Source: an uncultured Clostridia bacterium (lineage in GTDB: Bacteria; Bacillota; Clostridia; Christensenellales; UBA1242). From it: a stretch of 64,000 nt of DNA. The stretch spans positions 62,001-126,000 of the forward strand of contig CALWEA010000003.1 of assembly GCA_944376905.1 (NCBI GenBank), in the 5' to 3' direction. A program made the translations under genes and the position numbers. This document shows positions 1 to 6,713 of the stretch, piece by piece (the stretch's first letter is position 1; the number at the start of each line of letters is the position of its first letter). Under the pieces are notes generated by a model. It was not told where the DNA came from. It did no database searches and saw only the letters and a program-made list of their open reading frames with translations.

Positions 1-603
1 GCAACAAGTTTATCAAAAACTAAATTTGATGAAACTCTTGAACTTCATTTGCGACTTGGTGTTGATGGAAGAAATGCTGATCAACAAGTTCGTGGCGTTG
101 TTGTTTTACCAAACGGAACTGGTAAAAATGTTAAAGTTTTAGTTATTGCAAAAGGTGATAAAGCTGATGAAGCAACAAAAGCTGGTGCAGATGTTGTTGG
201 TGCTGAAGAAATAGTAACTAAAATTCAAAGTCAAAATTGGTTAGATTTTGATGTTTGTATAACAACACCTGATATGATGGGTGTTGTTGGAAGAATTGCT
301 AGAATTTTGGGACCAAAAGGACTTATGCCTAATCCTAAATCTGGAACCGTTACAAATGATGTTGCCAAAGCAATTGCTGATGTTAAAGCGGGTAAAGTGG
401 AATATCGTTTAGACAAATTTAACAATATTCATGTTAGTTTTGGAAAAGTTAGTTTCGGAAAAGATAAATTAATTGAAAATTATGAAGCTATTATGAATGC
501 AATAATTAAAGCTAAGCCAGCGTCATCAAAAGGGCAATACATTAAAAACGCATCTATTTGTACAACCATGGGACCTGGTATTAAATTAAATGCTCGTTCT
601 TAA
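1..603 (+). CDS. rplA: 50S ribosomal protein L1 (5'-truncated by window edge)
   Basis: L1 binds 23S rRNA at the mobile L1 stalk and helps release deacylated tRNA. The reading frame is open from the first base, so 200 C-terminal residues are visible and the N-terminus lies outside the window. Family landmarks are present: the [14 protein letters not shown] stretch near the visible start, the [20 protein letters not shown] signature in the middle, and a C-terminal [10 protein letters not shown] terminator follows immediately. The usual rplJ-rplL partners are not downstream; rplU comes next on its own promoter, so the rplK-rplA unit appears separated from rplJL here. Identification is secure. 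Confidence 0.97.
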   Translation, partial: ATSLSKTKFDETLELHLRLGVDGRNADQQVRGVVVLPNGTGKNVKVLVIAKGDKADEATKAGADVVGAEEIVTKIQSQNWLDFDVCITTPDMMGVVGRIARILGPKGLMPNPKSGTVTNDVAKAIADVKAGKVEYRLDKFNNIHVSFGKVSFGKDKLIENYEAIMNAIIKAKPASSKGQYIKNASICTTMGPGIKLNARS

Positions 604-604
604 T

Positions 605-644
605 AAAAAAAGAAATTTTGCTAAATAGTAAAATTTCTTTTTTT
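605..644 (+). terminator. Rho-independent terminator after rplA
   Basis: An A-rich 5' arm (605-619) pairs with 630-644 around a short loop and ends in a run of seven T. The hairpin has A-tract and T-tract symmetry, so it could also work in the opposite direction. It separates rplA from the rplU unit. Confidence 0.85.
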
Positions 645-715
645 ATAGTTTTTACTTATATTCTTGTTAAATTTTGTATTTTAAGTTTTATTTTTTATTA
701 TTTATATTTATATTC

Positions 716-744
716 TTGACAAAAAACAATAATTATGCTAAAAT
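716..744 (+). promoter_or_regulatory. Sigma-A promoter for rplU-prp-rpmA
   Basis: A perfect TTGACA -35 box (716-721) is followed after 17 bp by a TAAAAT -10 box (739-744). The predicted start near 751 gives an untranslated leader of about 90 nt before rplU. Confidence 0.75.
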
Positions 745-750
745 TTTAAA

Positions 751-843
751 TCATCCGCTTGGATTGGGTTTTTATGGTTTGTCCATAAAGAAAAGTTGGT
801 ACGCCACACCTTAAACAGCGAGTTTATAAAGAGGAGGAAAAAT
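751..843 (+). promoter_or_regulatory. Candidate L21 leader (rplU 5' UTR)
   Basis: The leader is more GC-rich than surrounding spacers. It contains a 7-bp hairpin (TTTATGG paired with CCATAAA) and a short ATCC/GGAT hairpin before it, then an unpaired purine-rich 3' end containing AAACAGCGAG shortly before the AGAGGAGG ribosome binding site. Bacillota commonly carry an autoregulatory L21-leader RNA here (Rfam L21_leader). Position and general shape agree, but I could not run the covariance model, so family membership is an inference. Confidence 0.5.
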
Positions 844-1146
844 ATGTACGCAGTTATTGAAACTGGAGGTAAACAATATTCTGTTAATGTTGGTGATGTT
901 TTAAAGGTTGAAAAACTTGATAAACCTGAAGGCGAAAAATTAACTTTTAGTGCTATCTTTGTTAATGAAAATGGTTCTATAAAAGTAGGCAAAAAGGCAG
1001 AAAGTGTTAAAGTTATAGCAGAAATTGTTTCACATGGAAAAGCTGATAAAATTTTGGTTTCAACTTATAGACCTAAAAAACGCACAAAAAGAAAATATGG
1101 TCATCGTCAACCATACACAGAAATCAAAATTATTGAAATTAAATAA
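844..1146 (+). CDS. rplU: 50S ribosomal protein L21
   Basis: L21 is a 23S rRNA-binding protein of the large subunit. The 100-residue product is of usual length, opens with MYAVIETGGKQY and carries the basic PKKRTKRKYGHRQPYTEIKI motif typical of L21. The ATG at 844 is preceded by AGAGGAGG. An in-frame upstream extension from 796 is rejected because it runs through the leader RNA. Only 8 bp separate it from prp, consistent with the conserved rplU-prp-rpmA operon of Gram-positives. Confidence 0.97.
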   Translation: MYAVIETGGKQYSVNVGDVLKVEKLDKPEGEKLTFSAIFVNENGSIKVGKKAESVKVIAEIVSHGKADKILVSTYRPKKRTKRKYGHRQPYTEIKIIEIK

Positions 1147-1154
1147 GGTGGTTC

Positions 1155-1469
1155 ATGACTACTATTAGATTTTTAAAATGTAATGATGATTTTTGGGGTT
1201 TAGAATGTTCTGGACATTCGGGGTTTGCTGAATTTGGTCAAGATATTGTTTGCAGTGCTATCTCCACTTTATGTGGGACACTACACATTGCTTTATCGAA
1301 AGTTTTAAATCTTCCAATTATTCACAAGCAAGATGATAAACAAGGTTTTTTTTACTTGGAATTAAAAAATAAAAAGGATTCCATAATTGCTAATAAGTTC
1401 TTTCAAACAATTTATTATTCTTTTTGTGAAATTGCAAACTCTTATCCTAAGTTTGTTAAAATATTATAG
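1155..1469 (+). CDS. prp: Ribosomal-processing cysteine protease Prp
   Basis: Prp (YsxB, DUF464) is the cysteine protease that removes the N-terminal extension of L27 in Bacillota. The 104-residue protein has the family catalytic dyad: His21 in GHSGFAEFGQDIVCSAIS and Cys33 a dozen residues later. It lies between rplU and rpmA, the diagnostic position, with 9 bp to the next gene. The cleavage substrate is encoded directly downstream and keeps the extension, so the enzyme-substrate pair appears functional. Confidence 0.93.
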   Translation: MTTIRFLKCNDDFWGLECSGHSGFAEFGQDIVCSAISTLCGTLHIALSKVLNLPIIHKQDDKQGFFYLELKNKKDSIIANKFFQTIYYSFCEIANSYPKFVKIL

Positions 1470-1478
1470 GAGGATAAA

Positions 1479-1754
1479 ATGAAATTTATTAATCTTCAAC
1501 TCTTCGCTCATAAAAAAGGGGGCGGAAGCAGTAAGAATGGTCGTGATAGTCAGGCTAAACGTTTAGGCGTTAAAGCAGGAGATGGTCAATTAGTTCATTC
1601 AGGTTCTATTATTTTGCGTCAAAGAGGAACTAAAGTTTATCCTGGTTTAAATGTTGGTTTGGGTAAAGACCACACTCTTTTTGCTTTAATTGATGGTAAA
1701 GTTAAATTTGAAGAAAAAGCAGGAAAAAAAGTGGCTAGTGTTTACAAGGCTTAA
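1479..1754 (+). CDS. rpmA: 50S ribosomal protein L27 (precursor with Prp-cleaved leader)
   Basis: L27 reaches the peptidyl-transferase centre with its N-terminal tail. The 91-residue product begins [17 protein letters not shown]: the INLQLFA stretch is the Gram-positive extension that Prp cuts after the FA pair, exposing the mature HKKGGGS end. The remaining sequence ([33 protein letters not shown]) is standard L27. The start codon is preceded by AGGAGG. The gene ends the operon and is followed by a long terminator hairpin. Confidence 0.97.
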   Translation: MKFINLQLFAHKKGGGSSKNGRDSQAKRLGVKAGDGQLVHSGSIILRQRGTKVYPGLNVGLGKDHTLFALIDGKVKFEEKAGKKVASVYKA

Positions 1755-1755
1755 T

Positions 1756-1822
1756 TTAAAGGTTAGAGTTTTATTTTTATTTTTTTGATATTTAAATAAA
1801 ATTTTAACCTTTATTTTTTTTT
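1756..1822 (+). terminator. Long terminator hairpin after rpmA
   Basis: AAAGGTTA (1758-1765) pairs with TAACCTTT (1805-1812). A second stretch, TTTTATTT against AAATAAAA, extends the stem, and a run of more than eight T follows. This is a standard Rho-independent terminator for the rplU-prp-rpmA unit. Confidence 0.8.
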
Positions 1823-1845
1823 GTTTATTAGTTTGTTCTTTAATT

Positions 1846-1925
1846 TGCTGGCACATTTTGTTTTGCATGCAAAACAATAAATGTTAAAAACATTTTGTCG
1901 GCTGTTGCCGACTAATGTGCCAGCA
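1846..1925. other. Four-helix junction inverted-repeat element, copy 1
   Basis: The 80-nt segment folds into one closed four-way junction with no mismatch. The outer stem is TGCTGGCACATT (1846-1857) with AATGTGCCAGCA (1914-1925), 12 bp. Inside are three hairpins placed almost end to end: 1858-1877 (8 bp around CATG, itself a 20-nt palindrome), 1879-1895 (7 bp around AAA) and 1897-1912 (GTCGGC/GCCGAC around TGTT). Every base except the loops and two or three junction bases is paired. It is not a tRNA: stem lengths are wrong and there are no 7-nt loops. It sits after the rpmA terminator and 28 bp before the glycosylase gene, so it could be an RNA leader or a DNA cruciform. A second element of the same shape is at 5108-5183. 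Confidence 0.8.
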
Positions 1926-1953
1926 TACTTAGATAAATTATAGAGTTTTTATT

Positions 1954-2808
1954 ATGAAAAATATTTTAATTATAGATAAAAAAATATTAAATATTGTTCA
2001 AACATTGGAATGTGGACAAATTTTTTCTTTTGAGATTATGCCAGAATATATAAAAATATTTTCTGGAAATAATTTTGGATTAATTATAAATAATCAACAA
2101 AAAGATTATTATGAAGTTTATTGTACAGATAAGAAATATTTTGAAAATTTTTTTGACATGCAAACTAATTATATGGAAATTAAAAAGTTGTTATGTCGAG
2201 ATAAAATTCTAGTAAAACCTATTCATTTTGGAGAAGGAATAAGAATTTTAAAACAGGATATTTTAGAAACTATTATTTCATTTGCAATTTCTGCTAACAA
2301 TAATATTAAAAGAATTAAAAAAAGTATTGCTTTATTAAGGGAATTTTATGGAACAAAAAATTTATTTTATTATAATGATAGTAAAGTAACATATTATACT
2401 TTTCCCACATTAGAAAAATTAAATTCTCTAACATTAGAAGATTGGTTGAAAATTGGTGTTGGATATAGGGCTCCACAAATTCTTAAACTTATCCAACAAC
2501 TAAATAACATAAATTTAAATAAATTGAAAGAATTGCCAACAGAAATTTTGAGAAATGAATTAATAAAATTGAGCGGTATTGGACCTAAAGTTGCTGACTG
2601 TATATTGTTATTTGCTTTTCATAGAATGAATGTTTTTCCTGTTGATACATGGATTGAAAAGGTATATAACAATTTTTTTGGAACTTCTTTTAATCGTGCG
2701 GAAATTAGAAATAATTTAATTAAAAAATATGGAAATTTATCAGGATATGCACAACAATTTTTATTTTATTATGGTAGAAGTTTAAAAATAAAGATTAAAG
2801 TTATTTAA
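1954..2808 (+). CDS. 8-oxoguanine DNA glycosylase / AP lyase (OGG1-type)
   Basis: The 284-residue protein matches the OGG1 family of base-excision repair enzymes, which remove 8-oxoguanine and nick the strand by beta-elimination. An N-terminal beta domain (about residues 1-95, including LECGQIFSF) precedes the helix-hairpin-helix domain. The HhH motif LSGIGPKVADCILLFAF contains the catalytic lysine (GPKVADC), and the following PVDTW supplies the catalytic aspartate. The start ATG lacks a strong Shine-Dalgarno sequence. The four-helix element ends 28 bp upstream. Whether it belongs with the phage-derived region downstream or is an ordinary host gene cannot be decided; it precedes the SOS-box promoter and a terminator lies between them. 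Confidence 0.88.
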   Translation: MKNILIIDKKILNIVQTLECGQIFSFEIMPEYIKIFSGNNFGLIINNQQKDYYEVYCTDKKYFENFFDMQTNYMEIKKLLCRDKILVKPIHFGEGIRILKQDILETIISFAISANNNIKRIKKSIALLREFYGTKNLFYYNDSKVTYYTFPTLEKLNSLTLEDWLKIGVGYRAPQILKLIQQLNNINLNKLKELPTEILRNELIKLSGIGPKVADCILLFAFHRMNVFPVDTWIEKVYNNFFGTSFNRAEIRNNLIKKYGNLSGYAQQFLFYYGRSLKIKIKVI

Positions 2809-2869
2809 TATTAAAACTTTGCAAATAACTTTTATGAATTTATAATTTATTATTTATTTGTAAAAGATT

Positions 2870-2912
2870 TTAAGAGATTTATAAAAAAATATTAAGAGAT
2901 TTATAAAAAAAT
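2870..2912. repeat. Tandem duplication, 21 nt x 2
   Basis: The segments 2870-2890 and 2892-2912 are identical (TTAAGAGATTTAT followed by an A tract and T) with one base between them. This is low-complexity AT-rich sequence, probably slippage. Confidence 0.6.
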
Positions 2913-3057
2913 TTTAATGCTTTTATTGTATATTATTTAGATTTATTTATTGTTTTATTATATTGTAAACTATGTTGTTAATACTGTTTTATTGAGTTTT
3001 TAAATAAACATTTAAAATATTTAATTAAATAATTTTTCTTTATATAATAAGTTTATT

Positions 3058-3094
3058 AAAAAATATCTAACACAATTGTTGGATATTTTTTTAA
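3058..3094. terminator. Terminator hairpin upstream of the SOS promoter
   Basis: AAATATCTAACA (3061-3072) pairs with TGTTGGATATTT (3077-3088) around a CAAT loop, with a single G-U pair, flanked by an A run and a T run. It isolates the glycosylase transcript from the regulator promoter and could act in both directions. Confidence 0.75.
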
Positions 3095-3111
3095 ATAAAT
3101 TATTAATTTAA

Positions 3112-3126
3112 TGACTGAAAATATTG
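3112..3126. repeat. TGACTGAAAATATTG motif, copy 1
   Basis: The 15 bases are identical to 9824-9838, and similarity continues at a lower level for about 30 bp (both continue to a TGATA-type sequence). Both copies lie in control regions of the phage-derived module, so a shared regulator site or promoter element is possible. Confidence 0.45.
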
Positions 3127-3176
3127 CTTTTACGAATTTTGGTGATAATTTGTATTAGTAAATATTTTATTTTTAA

Positions 3177-3227
3177 TTGACATAATCAAATCAAAGTATT
3201 ATAATCTAACCGTCGAACAAATGTTCG
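3177..3227 (+). promoter_or_regulatory. Consensus promoter overlapped by a LexA (SOS) box
   Basis: TTGACA (3177-3182) and TATAAT (3200-3205) are both perfect, with 17 bp between them. The predicted start is near 3212. The palindrome CGAACAAATGTTCG (3214-3227) fits the Gram-positive LexA operator CGAACN4GTTCG and lies directly on the first transcribed bases, a position where LexA would block transcription. The next gene is the sigma-region-4-like regulator at 3382, with a 170-nt leader. DNA-damage induction of this gene is an inference from the site. Confidence 0.8.
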
Positions 3228-3282
3228 AAAAAGCCGATTCAAGCGTAAAAATTCCATACATATATTTTTTTATTATAAATAG

Positions 3283-3333
3283 TTTTGTACAAAATAAATA
3301 GTTTTGTACAAAAATGTAGTGTTTTGTCTAAAA
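3283..3333. promoter_or_regulatory. Three-site palindromic operator array
   Basis: The palindrome TTTTGTACAAAA occurs at 3283-3294 and 3302-3313, and a degenerate third copy, TTTTGTCTAAAA, at 3322-3333. Spacing is 19 and 20 bp, close to two helical turns, so bound proteins would lie on one face. The array is 48 bp upstream of the regulator start codon and within its SOS-promoter leader. This suggests autoregulation or a second repressor. Confidence 0.55.
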
Positions 3334-3336
3334 ATG

Positions 3337-3365
3337 TTGACTTATGTCTTTTAAAAATTTAAGAT
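3337..3365 (+). promoter_or_regulatory. Possible second promoter for the regulator gene
   Basis: TTGACT (3337-3342) and TAAGAT (3360-3365) are spaced by 17 bp, directly abutting the third operator palindrome. It would produce a very short leader starting around the AGGGAGGG ribosome binding site. The -10 box is imperfect. Confidence 0.35.
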
Positions 3366-3381
3366 ATTAAAGGGAGGGATA

Positions 3382-3903
3382 ATGAATAATATTAATATTG
3401 CAAAAACTGCATTCGTCGCATATAGATTTTTAGATAAATTATGTTATTCTGTTGACCAAATTATAAAAAATCGTGCTGTTAATTCTTTTTATGTTTCATC
3501 AAAAAAACCTTTTGAAAATTCTGTTTGGGAAGTTTCTCAAAATATTATTGATTTAATAGATAAAAAAATTGGATTAATTAATTTAAAAATTTTAGTTGAA
3601 AAAATTTTACATAATTTACCTTCTAGATTTGCTCGTTTATTAATTATGAGATATATTGATGGTCAAAAAATGGACTTTATTTTAAATAGATTGCAAATTT
3701 CCGAAAGAACATTTTCGAGAAACACAACTCAGGCTTTGAAATTATCTTTAATGTTTATGAAAAAATATGGTTTTGAGGAAATTAATCTTTTTAATCTTAT
3801 TAAATCAGATAAGTGGATGTTGGGCGTTTATAATGTTTTGTCTGCTAGAAATTTGAATCAAGATTATATTTCTTCTCTTAGTTGTGATGCGCTTCTTAAA
3901 TAA
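3382..3903 (+). CDS. Phage-type sigma-70 region 4-like transcriptional regulator
   Basis: A 173-residue basic protein with no enzymatic motif. Residues about 75-120 (LPSRFARLLIMRYIDGQKMD, then ILNRLQISERTFSRNTTQAL) have the layout of a sigma-70 region 4 helix-turn-helix: a conserved RYI-x-G turn, then a recognition helix with SERTFSR. Small phage late-gene activators (RinA/ArpU/DUF1492 type) look like this. AGGGAGGG precedes the ATG at 3382. Its promoter carries a LexA box and its leader carries three palindromes, so it is the likely control switch for the packaging genes that begin 1.4 kb downstream. It could also be a TerS-type DNA-recognition protein. Confidence 0.55.
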   Translation: MNNINIAKTAFVAYRFLDKLCYSVDQIIKNRAVNSFYVSSKKPFENSVWEVSQNIIDLIDKKIGLINLKILVEKILHNLPSRFARLLIMRYIDGQKMDFILNRLQISERTFSRNTTQALKLSLMFMKKYGFEEINLFNLIKSDKWMLGVYNVLSARNLNQDYISSLSCDALLK

Positions 3904-3970
3904 TTATTTTCTTTTTTTCTTTTTCTATTAATTTTTGTTTAATTCTTCTTTCTTTTGCATAATAATATTT

Positions 3971-5017
3971 TTAATCGTCGTATTCGTAGTATTCACTTTT
4001 TTTCAATTTGTTATATTTTTTCTTATTGCTTTGATTACCGTTATCTAACATTATTTTGGTTGGTTTAAATAGTAGGTAGATTATAAATAAACAAGGCAGG
4101 CAGGCACATATAATTATAATTATTTTTATTTCGTTGGATAATAGAATGGGATTTTCAGGAGAAGTGCTGGTTGGAGTGTTTTTATCTTCAAACAATTCGC
4201 CGTTATAATATTCAACAATTTCTGTATTTGGTGAATAATAGGGCCCTAAATAACAATAAGGTGCATATAAGTACCCATAATAACTATTATTTCCGCTTAG
4301 ATATTTGCAATAATACCATTGTTCTCCTAGTTCTGGAACCATTTCTTCTCCTATTATATCACCATAATATATTAAATTTTTTTCTAGAAATGGTATGTTT
4401 GTTATTATATTAAATGGAGTTATTTCTGGTTTTTCTCTTAAATCTAGTCCAGATAGTGAGTATATACTAAAACTTAAATCATTCGCAAAAGGTTTCATAG
4501 GTTTATTAACAACTGGTTTTACTTCATTTTTTTTTACATAACCATTTTTATCCATGTAGGTTGCCAAATAAAACATATCTTGTTCATCTCCAGCGTTTCC
4601 TGTTAATAATACAAAATATGTTTTAGGAATTTCAAACATCTTATATATATTATTATCTACTGCTTGAGAATAAAAATATATATTTTCAGTTTCTATTCTA
4701 GCATAAAATTGATTTGTTGAATTTAATTCTTGTAATATAAATTTTTGATTATTTTCTTCTTTAATTTTATATTTTTTTTGAATTGCTACTTCATCTAAAT
4801 TTACATTTTGGTTTTCTTTTGTATTTGTTGCTTGGGTGTTGCTTGGCTCTATTTTAAATTTTGTGTTTAATTTATTTTGTTCTTGATTATGTAAAAAAAC
4901 AGTTAAATTATTTGAACTGTTTTTATTTATATTTAAGATAGAAATTGTAATTATACATAAACTTGAAATAACTATTATTAATATTATTTTTAAGATTTTT
5001 ATTATTTCATTTTTCAT
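3971..5017 (-). CDS. Membrane-anchored protein of unknown function (SH3-like central region)
   Basis: I do not recognise a specific family. The 348-residue protein has a hydrophobic N-terminal segment (about residues 8-30), an Asn/Lys/Gln-rich linker, a middle region with aromatic-rich beta repeats (FYARIETENIYFYSQ, YSLSGLDLREKPEITPFN) resembling tandem SH3-like wall-binding folds, a second hydrophobic segment near residues 295-320 and a basic, Lys/Tyr-rich tail. Two membrane segments bracketing an extracytoplasmic domain are likely. It is transcribed against the flanking genes, and its start faces the second four-helix element and terL. Its relation to the phage module is unknown. Confidence 0.6.
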   Translation of the reverse strand: MKNEIIKILKIILIIVISSLCIITISILNINKNSSNNLTVFLHNQEQNKLNTKFKIEPSNTQATNTKENQNVNLDEVAIQKKYKIKEENNQKFILQELNSTNQFYARIETENIYFYSQAVDNNIYKMFEIPKTYFVLLTGNAGDEQDMFYLATYMDKNGYVKKNEVKPVVNKPMKPFANDLSFSIYSLSGLDLREKPEITPFNIITNIPFLEKNLIYYGDIIGEEMVPELGEQWYYCKYLSGNNSYYGYLYAPYCYLGPYYSPNTEIVEYYNGELFEDKNTPTSTSPENPILLSNEIKIIIIICACLPCLFIIYLLFKPTKIMLDNGNQSNKKKYNKLKKSEYYEYDD

Positions 5018-5107
5018 AGTTTTATCATAGCATATATTATTTAAAATTTTTTAACTTTTTATGTTGATTTTTTAGTTTATTTGGAAGTTGTTCAGTTGGT
5101 TTTTGAG

Positions 5108-5183
5108 ATGGCGTCTTTACGAACTGTGTTCGTCTTGCACTGAAAGTGCAAAGCGGATTGGAAACAATCCGCTAAGACGCCAT
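5108..5183. other. Four-helix junction inverted-repeat element, copy 2
   Basis: The 76-nt segment forms a perfect four-way junction. The outer stem is ATGGCGTCTT (5108-5117) with AAGACGCCAT (5174-5183). The hairpins are 5119-5133 (ACGAA/TTCGT, loop CTGTG), 5135-5151 (TTGCAC/GTGCAA, loop TGAAA) and 5152-5173 (AGCGGATTG/CAATCCGCT with a GAAA tetraloop). Thirty pairs form with no mismatch, and only two bases are unpaired at the junction. It stands out as GC-rich in AT-rich surroundings, between a divergent gene pair, 75 bp before terL. The shape matches 1846-1925 although the primary sequences do not align. A GNRA tetraloop favours an RNA role; cruciform DNA is the alternative. Confidence 0.82.
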
Positions 5184-5258
5184 TAATTTTTTAATTTTTA
5201 TAACAACTTTATATTTTATTAATAAAAGATTTTTATAAATAATTATCTGGGAGAGGAT

Positions 5259-6713
5259 ATGAAAGACATTATTTTACAAATTAAAAAAATTGAAAATATT
5301 TTAAATGAAAGAAGGAAAAAAGATAAATTAAAATTTTATAATTCTGGAAGTAAAATACACGAAAAACAAATAGAATTTCATAAAAGTAAAAAAAGAAATA
5401 GATGGGTTTTTGGTGGAAATAGAACAGGTAAAACTGAATGTGGTGCAGTTGAAGTTGTTTGGCTTGCCAGAGGCGTTCATCCTTACAAAAAAAACAAAAA
5501 AAATATAACTGGTTGGGTTGTTTCTGTTTCACGTCAAGTTCAAAGAGATGTTGCTCAAGAAAAAATTTTATATTATCTCAATCCAGATTGGATTGAAGAA
5601 ATTGTTATGCTAGAAGGTAGGAAGGATAGTCCTGAAAATGGAATTATTGATTATATAAAAATAAAAAATATTTTTGGGGGTTATAGCAAAATTGGTTTCA
5701 AGTCTTGTGATCAAGGTCGAGAAAAATTTCAAGGAACAAGTTTAGATTTTGTCTGGTTTGATGAAGAGCCTCCATATGACATTTATTTAGAATGTAAGAT
5801 GAGGGTTTTGGACAAAAAAGGTGAAATTTTTGGAACAATGACTCCTTTAAAAGGTTTGACTTGGGTTTATGATTTAATTTACTTAAATAAATTTAATGAT
5901 GATGAAGTTTTTTATATTTTTATGGAATGGAGTGATAATCCTTTTCTTGATGACGAAGAAATTCGCTTATTATCACAGTCTATTTCTAAATCCGAGTTGG
6001 AGAGTAGATGTTATGGTAAATTTGTTGGTAATGGCGGATTAGTTTATAAAGAATTTGACGAACATATTCATGTTATTGAACCATTCAATGTTCCGCAAGA
6101 TTGGTTTGATATAATATCAATTGACCCTGGCTTACATAATCCGCTTTCTGCTCATTGGTATGCACAAGATTTTGATGGTAATGTTTATGTTATTGCTGAG
6201 CATTATATGGCAGATAAGTCATTAGAATTCCATGCCAACGCAATAAAAGATATTTGCAAAACGTTGAATTGGCCTAAACTTTATAATGGTATGATTTCCG
6301 CTCTTATTGATAGTGCGGCTAATCAACGTACTTTGGCTAGTGAAAAAAGTGTTAGCGAATTATTTTATGATTATGGAATTGCAGTTAATACTTCAATTAA
6401 AAAAGATTTATTTGCTGGTATTAATATGGTTAAAAAGTATTTGTGTAATGCAGAAGGACAAACAAAATTATTTATTTTTAAAAATTGTGTTAATTTAATT
6501 AGAGAGATAAAAGGATATTTTTGGGGAAGTGGTGAAAATCCTACCAAAAAAGATGACCATGCTCTTGATGAATTAAGGTATTACATAATGTTTAATGCGG
6601 AAAAAAATTGTGAGTTTTTTAAAAAGAAAAGTTTAGTTCAAAAGGATAAAGAAAGAAAAATACAATCAAATAGGGAAAAATTAAATTCTAATTATTTTAA
6701 ATTTTTAAATTAA
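5259..6713 (+). CDS. terL: Phage terminase large subunit
   Basis: TerL is the ATP-driven motor and nuclease that packs DNA through the portal into empty heads. The 484-residue protein is full length and intact. The ATPase half has Walker A GGNRTGKT (residues 52-59) and Walker B VWFDEE (about 165-170). The RNase H-like nuclease half has the three acidic positions in IISIDPGL, ALIDSA and KDDHALDELRYY. GGGAGAGG precedes the ATG. Size and motif spacing fit the P22/Sf6-type terminases. A 570-bp AT-rich spacer and then a surface-protein gene follow, rather than the portal gene as usual. Confidence 0.92.
   Translation: MKDIILQIKKIENILNERRKKDKLKFYNSGSKIHEKQIEFHKSKKRNRWVFGGNRTGKTECGAVEVVWLARGVHPYKKNKKNITGWVVSVSRQVQRDVAQEKILYYLNPDWIEEIVMLEGRKDSPENGIIDYIKIKNIFGGYSKIGFKSCDQGREKFQGTSLDFVWFDEEPPYDIYLECKMRVLDKKGEIFGTMTPLKGLTWVYDLIYLNKFNDDEVFYIFMEWSDNPFLDDEEIRLLSQSISKSELESRCYGKFVGNGGLVYKEFDEHIHVIEPFNVPQDWFDIISIDPGLHNPLSAHWYAQDFDGNVYVIAEHYMADKSLEFHANAIKDICKTLNWPKLYNGMISALIDSAANQRTLASEKSVSELFYDYGIAVNTSIKKDLFAGINMVKKYLCNAEGQTKLFIFKNCVNLIREIKGYFWGSGENPTKKDDHALDELRYYIMFNAEKNCEFFKKKSLVQKDKERKIQSNREKLNSNYFKFLN

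Larger units (their letters stand above)
2809..3381. other. Regulatory intergenic region
   Basis: This 573-bp non-coding stretch holds, in order: a 21-nt tandem duplication (2870-2890 and 2892-2912), a bidirectional-looking terminator (3058-3094), a 15-nt motif shared with 9824-9838 (3112-3126), a promoter with an SOS box (3177-3227), and three spaced palindromes (3283-3333) before the regulator gene. I see no small gene in it. Confidence 0.7.

Noticed and set aside
1846-1925. Could the four-helix elements be tRNA genes or tRNA-like structures (similar length, cloverleaf)?
   Set aside because: Stem lengths are 12/8/7/6 (and 10/5/6/9 for 5108-5183), there are no 7-base anticodon or T loops, and no TTCRA-type T-loop sequence is present.
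5120-5132. CGAACTGTGTTCG in the first hairpin of the 5108-5183 element looks like a second LexA box.
   Set aside because: The spacer between the CGAAC and GTTCG half-sites is 3 bases rather than the 4 required, and the bases are fully explained by hairpin pairing.
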